41,067 nt of DNA from Shewanella sp. NIFS-20-20 (GTDB lineage Bacteria; Pseudomonadota; Gammaproteobacteria; Enterobacterales; Shewanellaceae): positions 1 to 41,067 of the forward strand of contig NZ_JAHUTT010000037.1 of assembly GCF_019209865.1 (NCBI RefSeq), given 5' to 3'. Shown in pieces: positions 1-8,827 of the stretch (position 1 is the first letter of the stretch; each line of letters opens with the position of its first letter). The notes under the pieces are model-generated. The model did not search any database. It was given only the letters and a program-made list of their open reading frames with translations, and was not told where the DNA came from. A program made the position numbers and the translations under genes.

Positions 1-114
1 GCGAGACAGTTCAAGCTTGATGGGAAACGGGATAGGGCCTATCCACGTGCGTTAAAAATGAGTAAAAACAAGTATCCCATTAAGTCTAAGAAAAATGCCG
101 TTCACACTAAGTGA
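1..114 (+). pseudogene. 3' end of an IS4-family-like transposase (cut by the window edge)
   Basis: Frame 1 is open from the first base to a TGA at 112-114, giving 37 codons. The peptide is very basic and contains AYPRALKMSKNKYPIKSKKN, which resembles the C-terminal tail of IS4-type DDE transposases (YPR-hydrophobic-K, MS-N-YP, KKN-A-H-K). The catalytic residues would lie upstream, outside the window, so I cannot tell whether the gene is intact; it is partial here only because the window begins inside it. The stop codon falls inside a perfect hairpin that I take to be the element's right end. The family call rests on a short tail recalled from memory, so it is moderate. The alternative is an unrelated basic protein C-terminus. 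Confidence 0.5.
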
Positions 115-123
115 ACGGCATTA
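94..123. repeat. Probable right end (inverted repeat) of the IS4-like element, forming a hairpin
   Basis: A perfect 12-bp inverted repeat (94-105 and 111-122) has a 5-nt ACTAA loop. Read on the minus strand from 123 it begins TAATGCCGTTCACTTAG, which resembles the terminal repeat of E. coli IS4 (TAATGCCG-TCA-TTA). Read leftward it is followed by a T-rich tract (complement of 88-95), so it can also act as an intrinsic terminator for the leftward cytochrome transcript. The IS boundary at about 123 is inferred. Confidence 0.5.
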
Positions 124-160
124 GGCAATCGCCGGTTTTTTTTATGAATATGCAAATATC

Positions 161-454
161 TTATTTAGACATGTACTCGATAGCATTTTTGTAGTCTTCG
201 TCAGTACAGTCGGTACACATACCACCTGGTGGCATAGCGCCTTTACCAGTTTTAACTGTCGCAATTAACGTATCCATCCCTTGTGCTAAGCGAGGTTCCC
301 AAGCGGCAACGTCATGAGATTTGGGTGCACCAGCAACGCCCATGCTATGACATACCTGACATGCCTTGTTATAGACAGCCTCTCCATCCTGAGCAAAAAC
401 GCTTGGTGACATAGTCATTACAGCGAATGCAGTCATGGCTAACATTTTTTTCAT
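161..454 (-). CDS. scyA: Small periplasmic monoheme cytochrome c5 (ScyA type)
   Basis: The product is a 97-residue precursor of a soluble periplasmic electron carrier. Residues 1-21 form a signal peptide ending VFA, with mature protein from Gln22. The heme c attachment motif CQVCH is at 32-36, and Met74 in the MPPGG loop is the likely sixth iron ligand. Cys80 and Cys83 (MCTDC) match the extra disulfide typical of the cytochrome c5 family. I chose the ATG at 452-454 because it follows an AGGAAA ribosome-binding site and starts a clean signal peptide; an in-frame ATG further upstream (547) would add 31 non-signal residues. It diverges from ccmA, whose products attach its heme. In Shewanella this position is held by scyA, a carrier to terminal oxidases and peroxidases. 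The downstream terminator seems to have been hit by an insertion sequence. Confidence 0.85.
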   Translation of the reverse strand: MKKMLAMTAFAVMTMSPSVFAQDGEAVYNKACQVCHSMGVAGAPKSHDVAAWEPRLAQGMDTLIATVKTGKGAMPPGGMCTDCTDEDYKNAIEYMSK

Positions 455-770
455 GCTTATTTTTCCTAATGCTAATATACAAAGCTCATCGCTGCCTAAA
501 ACTAGGGCAGACTCCTTTTGACTCTTAAAGGTTACTACATTCAGCAAAAAAACTCACGTTTTTGTGATCCTTGTCCCTAGAATTGCAACATTAGCAAATT
601 TTATTCTCAATGTTTTAGTATATTAGCAACTCGAGTAAAAGTTCCCACTTTAGTTGGTTTCTTGGAAGCACTTCAAATTGCTGCAATATAGCGCATAACC
701 ACAGTAACTCCCTATTTGCGTTTATGTTAGTATCACTTGTGTTTCATTTAGGCATTAGATAGAGGGTACA

Positions 771-1418
771 GTGACGGACAAAATTATCCCCCCATTACTA
801 TCGGCTTGTGAACTCACATGCATCAGGGAAGAACGTATTCTATTTGATGGTTTGAGTTTCGATATTCTTGCAGGTGACATAGTACAAATAGAAGGCCCAA
901 ACGGTGCTGGCAAAACCAGCCTGTTACGGATCTTGGCCGGTTTATCCCGCCCTTATGCCGGAAATGTCCACTACCAGCAACAAAACATCAATCGTTGCCG
1001 CGATGAATTTAATACTGACTTGCTCTATTTAGGCCATTTAGCTGGGGTAAAAAGTGAGTTAACCGCCGAAGAGAACCTTAACACCAATTTAAGGTTAAGT
1101 GGCTACGATACAGCCAAAGCTGCTGAAATTCTTAGCAATGTTAACCTCACTGGCTTCGAGGATGCATTAGCTGGACACCTTTCTGCAGGGCAGCATCGTC
1201 GTACAGCGCTAGCGCGTCTTTGGCATACCAACTGTAAAATATGGATCCTAGATGAGCCGTTTACTGCCATCGATAAAAAAGGGGTTGAAGACCTTGAGAA
1301 CTTGTTCTTAGCCCATGCTGAGCAAGGCGGGTGTGTGATCATGACCACCCACCAAGACATGGGGATCATCGCCAAGGATCGCCTTCGTAAAATTCAACTA
1401 GATTATCGCTTTCTATAA
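771..1418 (+). CDS. ccmA: Cytochrome c maturation ABC transporter ATPase CcmA
   Basis: CcmA is the ATPase of the CcmABCD complex, which releases heme-loaded CcmE from CcmC in System I cytochrome c maturation. It sits on the cytoplasmic face of the membrane. The 215-residue protein shows Walker [10 protein letters not shown] (42-50), the ABC signature LSAGQ (137-141), Walker B WILDEP (158-163) and the switch histidine in TTHQ (194). This is about the usual length for CcmA. The start is a GTG at 771 preceded by AGAGGG at 761-766. It is the first gene of a tight ccmABCDE operon, with ccmB beginning 12 bp downstream. The divergent cytochrome gene fits the role. The call is secure. Confidence 0.96.
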   Translation: MTDKIIPPLLSACELTCIREERILFDGLSFDILAGDIVQIEGPNGAGKTSLLRILAGLSRPYAGNVHYQQQNINRCRDEFNTDLLYLGHLAGVKSELTAEENLNTNLRLSGYDTAKAAEILSNVNLTGFEDALAGHLSAGQHRRTALARLWHTNCKIWILDEPFTAIDKKGVEDLENLFLAHAEQGGCVIMTTHQDMGIIAKDRLRKIQLDYRFL

Positions 1419-1430
1419 GGTCATGAGTGG

Positions 1431-2120
1431 ATGAAAAGCAGAAGCCTAAATTACACCCAAGCTTTTTTTACCGTACTGAATCGAGATTTAAAGATTGCAG
1501 TTCGCCATCGTGGCGATATTTTTAACCCGCTGCTGTTCTTTGTGATGGTCGTGACATTATTCCCTCTAGGCGTTGGCCCCGAGCCTCAGATGCTAAGTCG
1601 CATAGCCCCCGGCGTTATTTGGGTGGCGGCATTATTAGCATCGATGCTGTCTTTAGAGCGCTTATTCAAAACCGATTTTAGCGACGGCAGTCTTGAACAA
1701 ATGCTTTTGAGCCCGCAACCATTACCCTTGATGATCCTGGCAAAAGTGATTGCTCACTGGTTACTCACTGGCGTGCCATTGATTGTCATTGCACCGCTAC
1801 TCGCAGTATTACTGCATCTCGATGACAATAGTTATGTCGCCTTAATTGCTACCTTAGCACTGGGCACCCCTGTATTAAGTTTATTGGGAGCCATCGGTAT
1901 GGCACTCACCGTGGGATTACGTAAAGGGGGGGTGCTGGTCAGTCTATTGATCTTGCCTCTGTATATCCCAGTATTGATTTTTGCAACCAGCGCTATCGAT
2001 GCCGCAAGCATGAATTTACCTTTTGATGGTCAACTCGCTATTATTGGCGCGATGTTGGTCGGTTCGTTAACTTTGGCTCCTTTTGCAATAGGCGCCTCTC
2101 TAAGAGTGAGTACTAACTAA
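1431..2120 (+). CDS. ccmB: Cytochrome c maturation membrane protein CcmB
   Basis: CcmB is the integral membrane partner of CcmA in the heme-release ABC complex; by itself it is not thought to carry heme. The 229-residue protein has about six hydrophobic segments, and an N-terminal stretch (NRDLKIAVRHRGDIFNPLLF) typical of the family. Length matches the family (about 220). The ATG at 1431 follows ccmA by 12 bp, and the stop codon abuts the ATG of ccmC with no spacer, suggesting translational coupling. Confidence 0.95.
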   Translation: MKSRSLNYTQAFFTVLNRDLKIAVRHRGDIFNPLLFFVMVVTLFPLGVGPEPQMLSRIAPGVIWVAALLASMLSLERLFKTDFSDGSLEQMLLSPQPLPLMILAKVIAHWLLTGVPLIVIAPLLAVLLHLDDNSYVALIATLALGTPVLSLLGAIGMALTVGLRKGGVLVSLLILPLYIPVLIFATSAIDAASMNLPFDGQLAIIGAMLVGSLTLAPFAIGASLRVSTN

Positions 2121-2867
2121 ATGTGGAAATGGTTACACCCTTACGCGGATCCTGAACGCGCCTTTCAACTGGCCGGAAAGTTACTACCATGGTTCAGCGC
2201 CCTTGCCTTTGGCATGATTGCCACAGGCACCATTTGGGGTCTGTTATTTGCCCCAACCGATTACCAACAAGGTGACAGCTATCGAATCATCTTTATTCAT
2301 GTTCCTGCGGCGTCAATGTCGATGGCAGCGTACATGGGCATGGCGATTGCGTCATTCGTCGGTCTAGTATGGCAAATTAAAGCCGCGGATTGGGCTGCGG
2401 CGTCTATCGCCCCTATCGGTGCGGTGATTACTTTTATAGCATTGTTTACTGGCGCAACTTGGGGCAAACCAATGTGGGGCGCTTGGTGGGTATGGGACGC
2501 ACGGTTAACCTCTGAATTAGTATTGCTGTTCTTGTATTTGGGCGTAATTGCATTATATGCATCGTTCGAAGATAAAGTATTAGCTGCGCGCGCGGCGGGA
2601 ATTTTGGCCATCGTCGGCGTGATTAATATCCCTATCATCAAATACTCAGTTGATTGGTGGAGTTCATTACATCAGCCTTCAACCATTAAAATTACAGAAA
2701 AGTCAGCGATGCCAACCGATATGTTGTATCCACTTTTAATTAATATTTTAGGTTTTGGGCTTATGATTGGCGCACTCACCTTAGTACGCTTCCGCGCTGA
2801 GATCCTAGCGCGAAATGGTATGCGCCCGTGGGTACGTAAACTAGCACTTGAGCAAGGAGCTAAATAA
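2121..2867 (+). CDS. ccmC: Heme-handling protein CcmC
   Basis: CcmC is a six-helix inner-membrane protein that presents heme on its periplasmic side to CcmE. The tryptophan-rich motif of the heme-handling family is visible as WGKPMWGAWWVWD (114-126). His60 (IFIHVPAA) and His184 (SSLHQ) match the two axial heme ligands known in the E. coli protein. Length is 248 residues, as usual. The ccmC stop overlaps the ccmD start in TAATG. Confidence 0.97.
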   Translation: MWKWLHPYADPERAFQLAGKLLPWFSALAFGMIATGTIWGLLFAPTDYQQGDSYRIIFIHVPAASMSMAAYMGMAIASFVGLVWQIKAADWAAASIAPIGAVITFIALFTGATWGKPMWGAWWVWDARLTSELVLLFLYLGVIALYASFEDKVLAARAAGILAIVGVINIPIIKYSVDWWSSLHQPSTIKITEKSAMPTDMLYPLLINILGFGLMIGALTLVRFRAEILARNGMRPWVRKLALEQGAK

Positions 2868-3067
2868 TGGAATTCAATTCCTTTGGCGAATTTATCAACA
2901 TGGGTGGCTACGCTTTCTTTGTATGGCTTGCTTATGGAGTGACCTTTGGCTCACTTTTAATCCTGACTCTCGTTAGCATTAGCCGTAAAAAACGGGTATT
3001 AACTGACATCGCGAAAAAGATAGCTCGCGAAGAGCGACTAAAACAAAATCGGAGCAATAAACAGTGA
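2867..3067 (+). CDS. ccmD: Small membrane protein CcmD
   Basis: CcmD is a 66-residue single-span protein that stabilises the CcmABC-CcmE complex and is needed for release of holo-CcmE. It shows the family pattern [13 protein letters not shown] leading into one membrane helix (about 14-38), then a strongly basic, charged C-terminal tail in the cytoplasm. It overlaps ccmC by one base and ccmE by four (GTGA). Size and position inside ccmABCDE make the call firm despite weak family conservation. Confidence 0.92.
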   Translation: MEFNSFGEFINMGGYAFFVWLAYGVTFGSLLILTLVSISRKKRVLTDIAKKIAREERLKQNRSNKQ

Positions 3068-3552
3068 ATCCAAGACGTAAAAAAAGACTAGTCATGGCCG
3101 TCGGCTTGATTGCTGGCGTTGCTGCCATCGCCTCATTATTACTTTATGCACTGAATTCAAATTTGAATTTATTTTATACCCCGACCGAAATTACTCAGGG
3201 TAAAAAAGATACAGGGGTTAAACCTGAGCCAGGTCAACGAATTAGGGTTGGTGGCATGGTGACTGTCGGCTCTCTTGTCCGCGATCCGAAAAGTCTGCAT
3301 GTTGAATTTGCTGTTCACGACGCTGCTGGCGGCGAAATTATCGTCACTTATGATGACTTACTGCCAGACTTGTTCCGTGAAGGACAAGGCATTGTGGCGC
3401 AAGGTGTTCTCACTGACGACTACAAGCTGCAAGCATCAGAAGTGTTGGCCAAGCATGACGAAAATTATATGCCGCCTGAAGTTGCTGAAGCCATGGGTAA
3501 AACCCATGACAAACTTGAATATAGTGAAACTCAGGTAAAATCAGAACAATAA
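3064..3552 (+). CDS. ccmE: Periplasmic heme chaperone CcmE
   Basis: CcmE binds heme covalently through a histidine and carries it from CcmABCD to the CcmFH ligation machinery. The 162-residue protein has a basic N-terminus, one signal anchor (about 9-31) and a periplasmic OB-fold domain. The heme-binding motif is at the expected place: His131 followed by Tyr135 (HDENY), then PPEV. Translation starts at a GTG (3064) overlapping the ccmD stop. ccmF, ccmG and ccmH are not in the window; in Shewanella I expect them on the far side of the cytochrome gene. A strong hairpin terminator closes the operon. Confidence 0.96.
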   Translation: MNPRRKKRLVMAVGLIAGVAAIASLLLYALNSNLNLFYTPTEITQGKKDTGVKPEPGQRIRVGGMVTVGSLVRDPKSLHVEFAVHDAAGGEIIVTYDDLLPDLFREGQGIVAQGVLTDDYKLQASEVLAKHDENYMPPEVAEAMGKTHDKLEYSETQVKSEQ

Positions 3553-3572
3553 TAACGTCTTATTGCACTTAT

Positions 3573-3606
3573 AAGGCCGCTAACCCTGGTTAGCGGCCTT
3601 TTTTTA
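3573..3606 (+). terminator. Intrinsic terminator of ccmABCDE
   Basis: A 13-bp complementary stem (3573-3585 with 3588-3600, GC-rich core GGCCGCTAACC) closes on a very short loop and runs into a T tract at 3599-3605. The ccmE stop codon is 20 bp upstream. It is a textbook rho-independent terminator on the plus strand. Confidence 0.9.
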
Positions 3607-4320
3607 TCAGATGATGTCTTGGCGTGAAAATAAACAGCTTGCGCGTTACAGGAGCCCTGAGCGCCATTAAGCGCTCGTCTGTATTCACAGGTGCATTGGA
3701 CTGTTAGCGGCCACGGCAATGGCGCAAAAACACTGTGACCTAGCCATTCGCCTGCACAGTTCAAGATTACGTCTACCTAGGCGAGTCTACGCTAACCCAA
3801 TGAGCCTCATCCTTAATGTTTGCTAGCTGACTGCGCCAATAAGCCCATGACCACTCAATGTTTCGTAGCGTTGTTTGGAATCACTGTGTAAGGCTATGAC
3901 ATTGTTATTATGTGCCAACACAGCAGTATTCAACTCAAACCAGCATATCTCGTCGTCATCGCACTCTATTAGTATATTCATTGCATATGAACTAAATGGC
4001 TCCTAATGGCAGCGATTTAATCCATCACCAAGACACCATTAATAGCTAGCTCAAGCCGAGATTTGGGGTAAGACCTTCAGATACATGGGCTGACAATTCC
4101 CACCAATGACATGATTGACTCGCAAGGATTAACGAAAAGGCTGAGCAATATGAAGCTGAGGCTTCTACTCTGGCTTACCACGATGAGTATTTTCGATGGC
4201 CATGATAATGCAAAGCGTAAAGCACAAGTAGCGGTCAGATGATGCGAGAGAGGTAAAAATCATAGAAATCAATAAACTTGAAAGTCTACGCCGTGCGGGA
4301 ATAAACACATTTTAAATAAT
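3607..4320. other. Long intergenic stretch between ccmE and the alpha operon, no confident gene
   Basis: About 710 bp lies between the ccmE and rplQ terminators, with no frame that looks like a conserved protein. Two things can be seen. A short 6-bp hairpin GAGCGC/GCGCTC is at 3659-3676. Near 4130-4315 there are short open stretches in different plus frames (KAEQYEAEASTLAYHDEYF, then DNAKRKAQVAVR, then REVKIIEINKLESLRRAG ending in TAA at about 4313-4315). Together these could be the decayed 3' part of a gene with frameshifts. I do not recognise the peptide. Confidence 0.4.
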
Positions 4321-4350
4321 AAAAAACCGGACACAAGGTCCGGTTTTTTT
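4321..4350 (-). terminator. Terminator of the alpha (rpsM-rplQ) operon
   Basis: The stem CCGGAC (4327-4332) pairs with GTCCGG (4338-4343) around a 5-nt loop. It is flanked by six A on the left and seven T on the right, so it can terminate in both directions. It lies 14 bp past the rplQ stop. Confidence 0.88.
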
Positions 4351-4363
4351 ATACAACCTGATA

Positions 4364-4759
4364 TTACTCAGCAGCTTCTACTTCAACAGCTTCAGCAGCT
4401 TCAGGACGACCTACTAACTCGATGTAAGCCATTGGGGCTTTATCACCGGCACGCAGACCGCACTTCAGGATGCGGGTGTAACCACCAGGACGTTCCTGGT
4501 AGCGTGGACCCAATTCATTGAACAATTTACCTACAACTTCAGAGTCGCGGGTACGAGCAAATGCCAGACGACGATTTGCAACGCTGTCACTTTTAGAAAG
4601 TGTTATCAGAGGCTCAACTACGCGACGCAGTTCTTTCGCTTTCACTAAAGTTGTCTTGATGATCTCATGACGAACCAGTGATGAAGCCATGTTACGGAAC
4701 ATAGCTTGGCGATGGCTGCTGTTGCGGTTAAGTTGACGACCACTCTTACGATGGCGCAT
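4364..4759 (-). CDS. rplQ: 50S ribosomal protein L17
   Basis: L17 is a large-subunit protein near the exit-tunnel side of 23S rRNA. The 131-residue sequence opens with the conserved [20 protein letters not shown] and contains the family core [11 protein letters not shown]. The tail ([12 protein letters not shown]) is acidic, as in related gammaproteobacteria. It is the last gene of the alpha operon, 40 bp after rpoA and just before a hairpin terminator. Confidence 0.98.
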   Translation of the reverse strand: MRHRKSGRQLNRNSSHRQAMFRNMASSLVRHEIIKTTLVKAKELRRVVEPLITLSKSDSVANRRLAFARTRDSEVVGKLFNELGPRYQERPGGYTRILKCGLRAGDKAPMAYIELVGRPEAAEAVEVEAAE

Positions 4760-4799
4760 GACCTAATCCTTATAACCTAAATCTGTACAAACCTGGGAC

Positions 4800-5789
4800 T
4801 TATAGGTCGTCTGCTAAACTAGCTGGAGGCCAGTTTTCCAGACGCATACCTAACGACAGTCCGCGAGAAGCCAACACATCCTTGATCTCGGTAAGAGATT
4901 TCTTACCCAGGTTAGGAGTTTTGAGCAACTCAACTTCAGTACGCTGTACCAGATCACCGATGTAATGAATCGCTTCAGCCTTCAAACAGTTGGCTGAACG
5001 TACAGTTAGCTCTAAATCGTCGACAGGACGCAGCAAAATCGGATCAAACTCTGGCTTCTCTTCTTTCTGTTCTGGTTCAGAAACATCACGCAGTTCTACA
5101 AACGCATCCAGCTGTTCAGCTAAGATGGTGGCAGAGCGACGGATAGCTTCTTCTGGATCAATAGTACCGTTAGTGGTCATATCGATTACCAGCTTGTCCA
5201 GGTCAGTACGTTGTTCCACACGAGCAGCTTCAACATTATAAGCAATGCGAGCAACAGGTGAGAAAGAAGCGTCTACCAACAGGCGACCAATCGGACGATC
5301 GTCATCTTCGGTTTGAGCACGGGCAGAAGCCGGTACATAACCGCGACCACGTTCAACACGAATACGCATGCTGATATCATTGTTACCGGTCAGATGACAG
5401 ATAACATGATCTGGGTTCACGATAGAGACATCGCCGTCGTGGGTGATATCTGCTGCAGTAACAGGGCCTGCGCCGGACTTGCTCAAAGTGAGCATAGCCT
5501 CGTCTTTACCCTCGATGGTCACTGCTAACCCTTTCAGGTTCAGCAAGATTTCAAGGATATCTTCTTGTACGCCTTCCTTGCTGCTATATTCATGCAGCAC
5601 GCCGTCGATCTCGACTTCGGTAACCGCGCAGCCGGGCATAGACGACAAAAGGATGCGACGCAACGCGTTTCCTAAAGTGTGACCGAAACCACGTTCAAGT
5701 GGCTCCAGAGTCACTTTGGCACGCGTTGGGTTAACCTGCTCGATATCAACGAGACGCGGTTTAAGAAATTCTGTAACAGAACCCTGCAT
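4800..5789 (-). CDS. rpoA: RNA polymerase alpha subunit
   Basis: RpoA dimerises to nucleate assembly of RNA polymerase, and its C-terminal domain contacts UP elements and activators such as CRP. The 329 residues equal the E. coli length. The N-terminal domain (about 1-235) contains the conserved [15 protein letters not shown]. An acidic linker ([13 protein letters not shown]) leads to the C-terminal domain with [12 protein letters not shown] and the [14 protein letters not shown] region. It lies between rpsD and rplQ as in E. coli, which links polymerase and ribosome supply. Confidence 0.99.
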   Translation of the reverse strand: MQGSVTEFLKPRLVDIEQVNPTRAKVTLEPLERGFGHTLGNALRRILLSSMPGCAVTEVEIDGVLHEYSSKEGVQEDILEILLNLKGLAVTIEGKDEAMLTLSKSGAGPVTAADITHDGDVSIVNPDHVICHLTGNNDISMRIRVERGRGYVPASARAQTEDDDRPIGRLLVDASFSPVARIAYNVEAARVEQRTDLDKLVIDMTTNGTIDPEEAIRRSATILAEQLDAFVELRDVSEPEQKEEKPEFDPILLRPVDDLELTVRSANCLKAEAIHYIGDLVQRTEVELLKTPNLGKKSLTEIKDVLASRGLSLGMRLENWPPASLADDL

Positions 5790-5813
5790 TGTGTCCTCTC
5801 TTGTTTGTTAGCC

Positions 5814-6434
5814 TTACTTAGAGTAAAGCTCGACGATCAGCTGTTCGTTAATTTCCGCAGACAAATCGCTACGTTCTGGAATACGCTTGAAAGCACCTTC
5901 CATCTTAGCGGCATCTACTTCAACCCATGTAGGCTTCTCACGTTGAGTAGAAACTTCCAAAGCAGCCTTAATACGGGCTTGCTTCTGAGACTTCTCACGG
6001 ATGCTTACTACATCATTCGCAGACACTTTGAATGACGGAATGTTAACAACACGACCGTTTACCATAACAGATTTATGGCTAACCAGCTGACGTGCTTCAG
6101 CACGTGTAGCACCAAAGCCCATACGATAAACTACGTTATCCAGACGGCTTTCTAAAAGTTGCAACAGGTTTTCACCAGTGTTGCCTTTCAGACGTGCAGC
6201 TTCTTTATAGTAGTTACGGAATTGCTTTTCCAGCACACCATAAATACGACGAACTTTTTGTTTCTCGCGTAACTGAGTACCGTACTCAGACAAACGTGGC
6301 TTACGAGCGCCATGTTGGCCTGGTGCAGCTTCAAGCTTACACTTCGAATCAATTGCTCTCACACCGCTTTTCAGGAAAAGGTCAGTACCTTCCCGGCGGC
6401 TGAGCTTGAGCTTGGGACCCAAGTATCTTGCCAT
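5814..6434 (-). CDS. rpsD: 30S ribosomal protein S4
   Basis: S4 is a primary 16S rRNA-binding protein that nucleates 30S assembly. In E. coli it also represses the alpha operon by binding its leader, and a matching leader is present upstream of rpsM here. The 206-residue protein starts [20 protein letters not shown] and contains the S4 RNA-binding fold ([14 protein letters not shown] and the following [10 protein letters not shown]). There are no N-terminal zinc cysteines, so this is the zinc-free form. Confidence 0.98.
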   Translation of the reverse strand: MARYLGPKLKLSRREGTDLFLKSGVRAIDSKCKLEAAPGQHGARKPRLSEYGTQLREKQKVRRIYGVLEKQFRNYYKEAARLKGNTGENLLQLLESRLDNVVYRMGFGATRAEARQLVSHKSVMVNGRVVNIPSFKVSANDVVSIREKSQKQARIKAALEVSTQREKPTWVEVDAAKMEGAFKRIPERSDLSAEINEQLIVELYSK

Positions 6435-6465
6435 GATCTTTCTCCAATATCCTAGCTAGACGTCG

Positions 6466-6858
6466 TTACACGCGACGCTTTTTAGGAGGACGACAACCGT
6501 TATGAGGGATAGGCGTCACATCGGTAATGTTGGTAATTTTATAACCAACAGCGTTCAGCGCACGAATGGCTGATTCACGACCTGGACCTGGACCCTTCAC
6601 GAAAACTTCAAGGTTTTTAACACCGTAATCCTGAGCAGCAGCACCTGCGCGCTCAGCAGCCACCTGCGCAGCAAACGGAGTAGATTTACGTGAACCACGG
6701 AAACCTGAACCACCTGCAGTCGCCCATGACAAAGCGTTACCCTGACGATCAGTGATAGTAACAATTGTATTGTTGAAAGATGCATGGATATGAGCCATAC
6801 CATCCGCAACCTGTTTACGTACGCGCTTACGCGGAGAACGTGACGGAACTTTAGCCAT
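6466..6858 (-). CDS. rpsK: 30S ribosomal protein S11
   Basis: S11 sits on the 30S platform near the mRNA exit and the anti-Shine-Dalgarno helix. The 130-residue sequence carries [34 protein letters not shown] and the basic C-terminus [11 protein letters not shown], all diagnostic. It follows rpsM by 14 bp in the alpha operon. Confidence 0.98.
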   Translation of the reverse strand: MAKVPSRSPRKRVRKQVADGMAHIHASFNNTIVTITDRQGNALSWATAGGSGFRGSRKSTPFAAQVAAERAGAAAQDYGVKNLEVFVKGPGPGRESAIRALNAVGYKITNITDVTPIPHNGCRPPKKRRV

Positions 6859-6872
6859 TGTCTACCTTCCCG

Positions 6873-7229
6873 TTACTTCTTGATTGGTTTACGTGGACCT
6901 TTGCGAGTACGCGCATTGGTCTTAGTACGTTGCCCACGAAGAGGCAGGCTACGACGATGGCGGAGACCACGATAACAACCAAGGTCCATAAGACGTTTGA
7001 TGTTCATGGAAATCTCACGACGCAAGTCACCTTCTACGGTGTATTTGGCGACTTCTTCGCGTAGAGTATCAATTTGAGCTTCGCTCAATTCCTTGATCTT
7101 AGCATCTTCAGCGATTGAAGTAGCAGCGCAGATTGCTCTAGCGCTAGTACGTCCAATACCAAAAATCGCAGTCAATGCAATGACTGTGTGCTTTTGATCA
7201 GGAATGTTAATGCCAGCTATACGGGCCAC
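6873..7229 (-). CDS. rpsM: 30S ribosomal protein S13
   Basis: S13 is in the 30S head and forms intersubunit bridges and a contact with P-site tRNA through its basic tail. The 118-residue sequence has [10 protein letters not shown], the helix-two-turn-helix region, and [20 protein letters not shown] near the C-terminus. It begins with GTG (7227-7229), as in E. coli, with a GGAGTG ribosome-binding site. This start is the expected target of S4-mediated translational repression through the leader immediately upstream. Confidence 0.98.
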   Translation of the reverse strand: MARIAGINIPDQKHTVIALTAIFGIGRTSARAICAATSIAEDAKIKELSEAQIDTLREEVAKYTVEGDLRREISMNIKRLMDLGCYRGLRHRRSLPLRGQRTKTNARTRKGPRKPIKK

Positions 7230-7308
7230 TATGCACTCCTTAAGTTAAAGGCCATCTGTGAAAAGCCCGAAAGGATACTCAACAGATGACAGTTTTGCAA
7301 TCAATTTT
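7230..7308 (-). promoter_or_regulatory. Alpha-operon leader, S4-binding translational repressor site
   Basis: Read on the minus strand, the sequence before rpsM contains GAGTATCC, CGGGCTTTTCA and GGAGTGCATAGTGGCC in the same order as the E. coli alpha-operon ribosome-binding-site pseudoknot. In E. coli S4 traps this fold and blocks rpsM translation. The match was made by eye; the pseudoknot pairing was not computed. Confidence 0.75.
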
Positions 7309-7337
7309 TAATCAGCCCTATCAAATAGGGCTGATTA
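7309..7337 (-). repeat. Perfect 12-bp hairpin between rpmJ and the S4 leader
   Basis: TAATCAGCCCTA (7309-7320) is perfectly complementary to 7326-7337 around a 5-nt loop (TCAAA). It starts 8 bp after the rpmJ stop. In the direction of transcription it is followed by A-rich rather than U-rich sequence, so it is not a standard intrinsic terminator. It may be an mRNA processing or stabilising element at the spc/alpha junction. Confidence 0.6.
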
Positions 7338-7344
7338 AATGTTT

Positions 7345-7458
7345 TTAGCCTTGACGCTGTTTGTGTTTTGGTTCAACACAGATCACGCGAACAACGCCAC
7401 TACGCTTGATGATCTTGCAATTACGGCAGATCTTCTTCACGGAAGCACGAACTTTCAT
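7345..7458 (-). CDS. rpmJ: 50S ribosomal protein L36
   Basis: L36 is the smallest large-subunit protein and packs against 23S rRNA near the peptidyl-transferase side. The product has 37 residues, [20 protein letters not shown] followed by a basic tail ending KHKQRQG. Cys11, Cys14, Cys27 and His32 form the CCCH zinc site, so this is the zinc-binding form, which some bacteria replace under zinc starvation with a zinc-free paralog. It lies 21 bp downstream of secY and closes the spc operon. Confidence 0.97.
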
Positions 7459-7479
7459 TTCAACACTCCGTAAGCTAAT

Positions 7480-8820
7480 TTATCGACCAAAGCGATCTAA
7501 GTTCGCTTTGTTGACTAGATTAGCTTTCTTCATCACAGACTCATACTGATGAGACATCATATGGGTCTGAACCTGAGCCATAAAGTCCATGATCACTACT
7601 ACCATAATTAGTAGGGAAGTACCGCCAAAATAGAACTGTACTTTCCACGCGATTAACATGAACTCCGGAATTAAACAGATAAAGGTAATATACAAGGCAC
7701 CCGCTAAGGTGAGTCGTGTCATTACTTTATCAATGTAACGCGAAGTCTGTTCGCCAGGACGGATCCCGGGGATAAACGCACCGCTCTTTTTCAAGTTATC
7801 TGCTGTTTCGCGTGGGTTAAACACCAACGCAGTGTAGAAGAAACAGAAAAAGATAATTGCTGCCGCATACAATAATGAGTACAGCGGTTGTCCAGGGGAC
7901 ACAGCCAGTGAAAAATCACTCAACCATGACATAGACGGATTCTGACCGAACCACTGAGCCAGTGTTCCAGGAAACAGAATAATGCTGGACGCAAAAATTG
8001 GCGGAATCACACCTGCCATATTCACTTTCAACGGTAAGTGAGTAGATTGCGCTGCAAATACCTTACGGCCCTGCTGACGCTTAGCGTAGTTAACAACGAT
8101 ACGTCGTTGACCGCGCTCTACAAACACTACGAAGTAAGTAACGGCAAATATAATCACTGCAATCAGTAATAATACCAGTACGTTTAAGTCGCCTTGACGC
8201 GCCTGCTCGGCCGTTTGGCCAATAGCTGAAGGCAGTCCGGCTACGATACCTGCAAAAATCAGGATCGAAATACCATTCCCTATGCCCCGTTCGGTAATCT
8301 GTTCGCCTAACCACATCAGGAACATGGTTCCTGTCACTAAGCTCACCACAGCAGTGAAATAGAATCCAAAACCTGGGCTTACTACTAAGCCTGGGAATAG
8401 ATTCGGCAATCCTGTTGCAATACCGACCGACTGGAACGTACCCAGCACAAGCGTACCCCAACGTGTATATTGACTGATTTTCTTACGTCCTGTCTCGCCT
8501 TCTTTCTTCAATTCAGCAAGGGCAGGATGTACCACAGTCAATAACTGCATAATGATCGATGCCGAAATATACGGCATGATCCCTAATGCAAAGATGGAAG
8601 CACGCTCAAGGGCACCACCCGAGAACATGTTAAACATGCCCAGGATGGTTCCTTTTTGCTGAGTAAACAGCTCGGCTAACACAGCAGCGTCAATACCAGG
8701 AATCGGTACAAATGAACCCGCCCTAAAGACGATAATCGCACCAATCACGAACAGGAGGCGACGTTTCAGTTCTGAAAATCCGCCCTTCGCGCTTTTTAAA
8801 TCAAGTCCTGGTTTTGCCAT
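7480..8820 (-). CDS. secY: Protein translocase channel subunit SecY
   Basis: SecY is the pore of the SecYEG translocon in the inner membrane. The 446-residue protein has the ten membrane segments expected, the start [20 protein letters not shown], the plug-region motif [12 protein letters not shown], and a conserved C-terminal cytoplasmic tail ([15 protein letters not shown]). I chose the ATG at 8818-8820 because it aligns with SecY N-termini; an upstream in-frame ATG (8874) would overlap rplO by 47 bp. SecE is encoded elsewhere in this window, next to nusG. Confidence 0.97.
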   Translation of the reverse strand: MAKPGLDLKSAKGGFSELKRRLLFVIGAIIVFRAGSFVPIPGIDAAVLAELFTQQKGTILGMFNMFSGGALERASIFALGIMPYISASIIMQLLTVVHPALAELKKEGETGRKKISQYTRWGTLVLGTFQSVGIATGLPNLFPGLVVSPGFGFYFTAVVSLVTGTMFLMWLGEQITERGIGNGISILIFAGIVAGLPSAIGQTAEQARQGDLNVLVLLLIAVIIFAVTYFVVFVERGQRRIVVNYAKRQQGRKVFAAQSTHLPLKVNMAGVIPPIFASSIILFPGTLAQWFGQNPSMSWLSDFSLAVSPGQPLYSLLYAAAIIFFCFFYTALVFNPRETADNLKKSGAFIPGIRPGEQTSRYIDKVMTRLTLAGALYITFICLIPEFMLIAWKVQFYFGGTSLLIMVVVIMDFMAQVQTHMMSHQYESVMKKANLVNKANLDRFGR

Positions 8821-8827
8821 CGACGTA

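Noticed and set aside
3531..3764. Minus-strand open frame of 77 codons over the ccmE terminator
   Set aside because: It runs through the ccmE 3' end and terminator hairpin, has no ribosome-binding site and no recognisable protein pattern.
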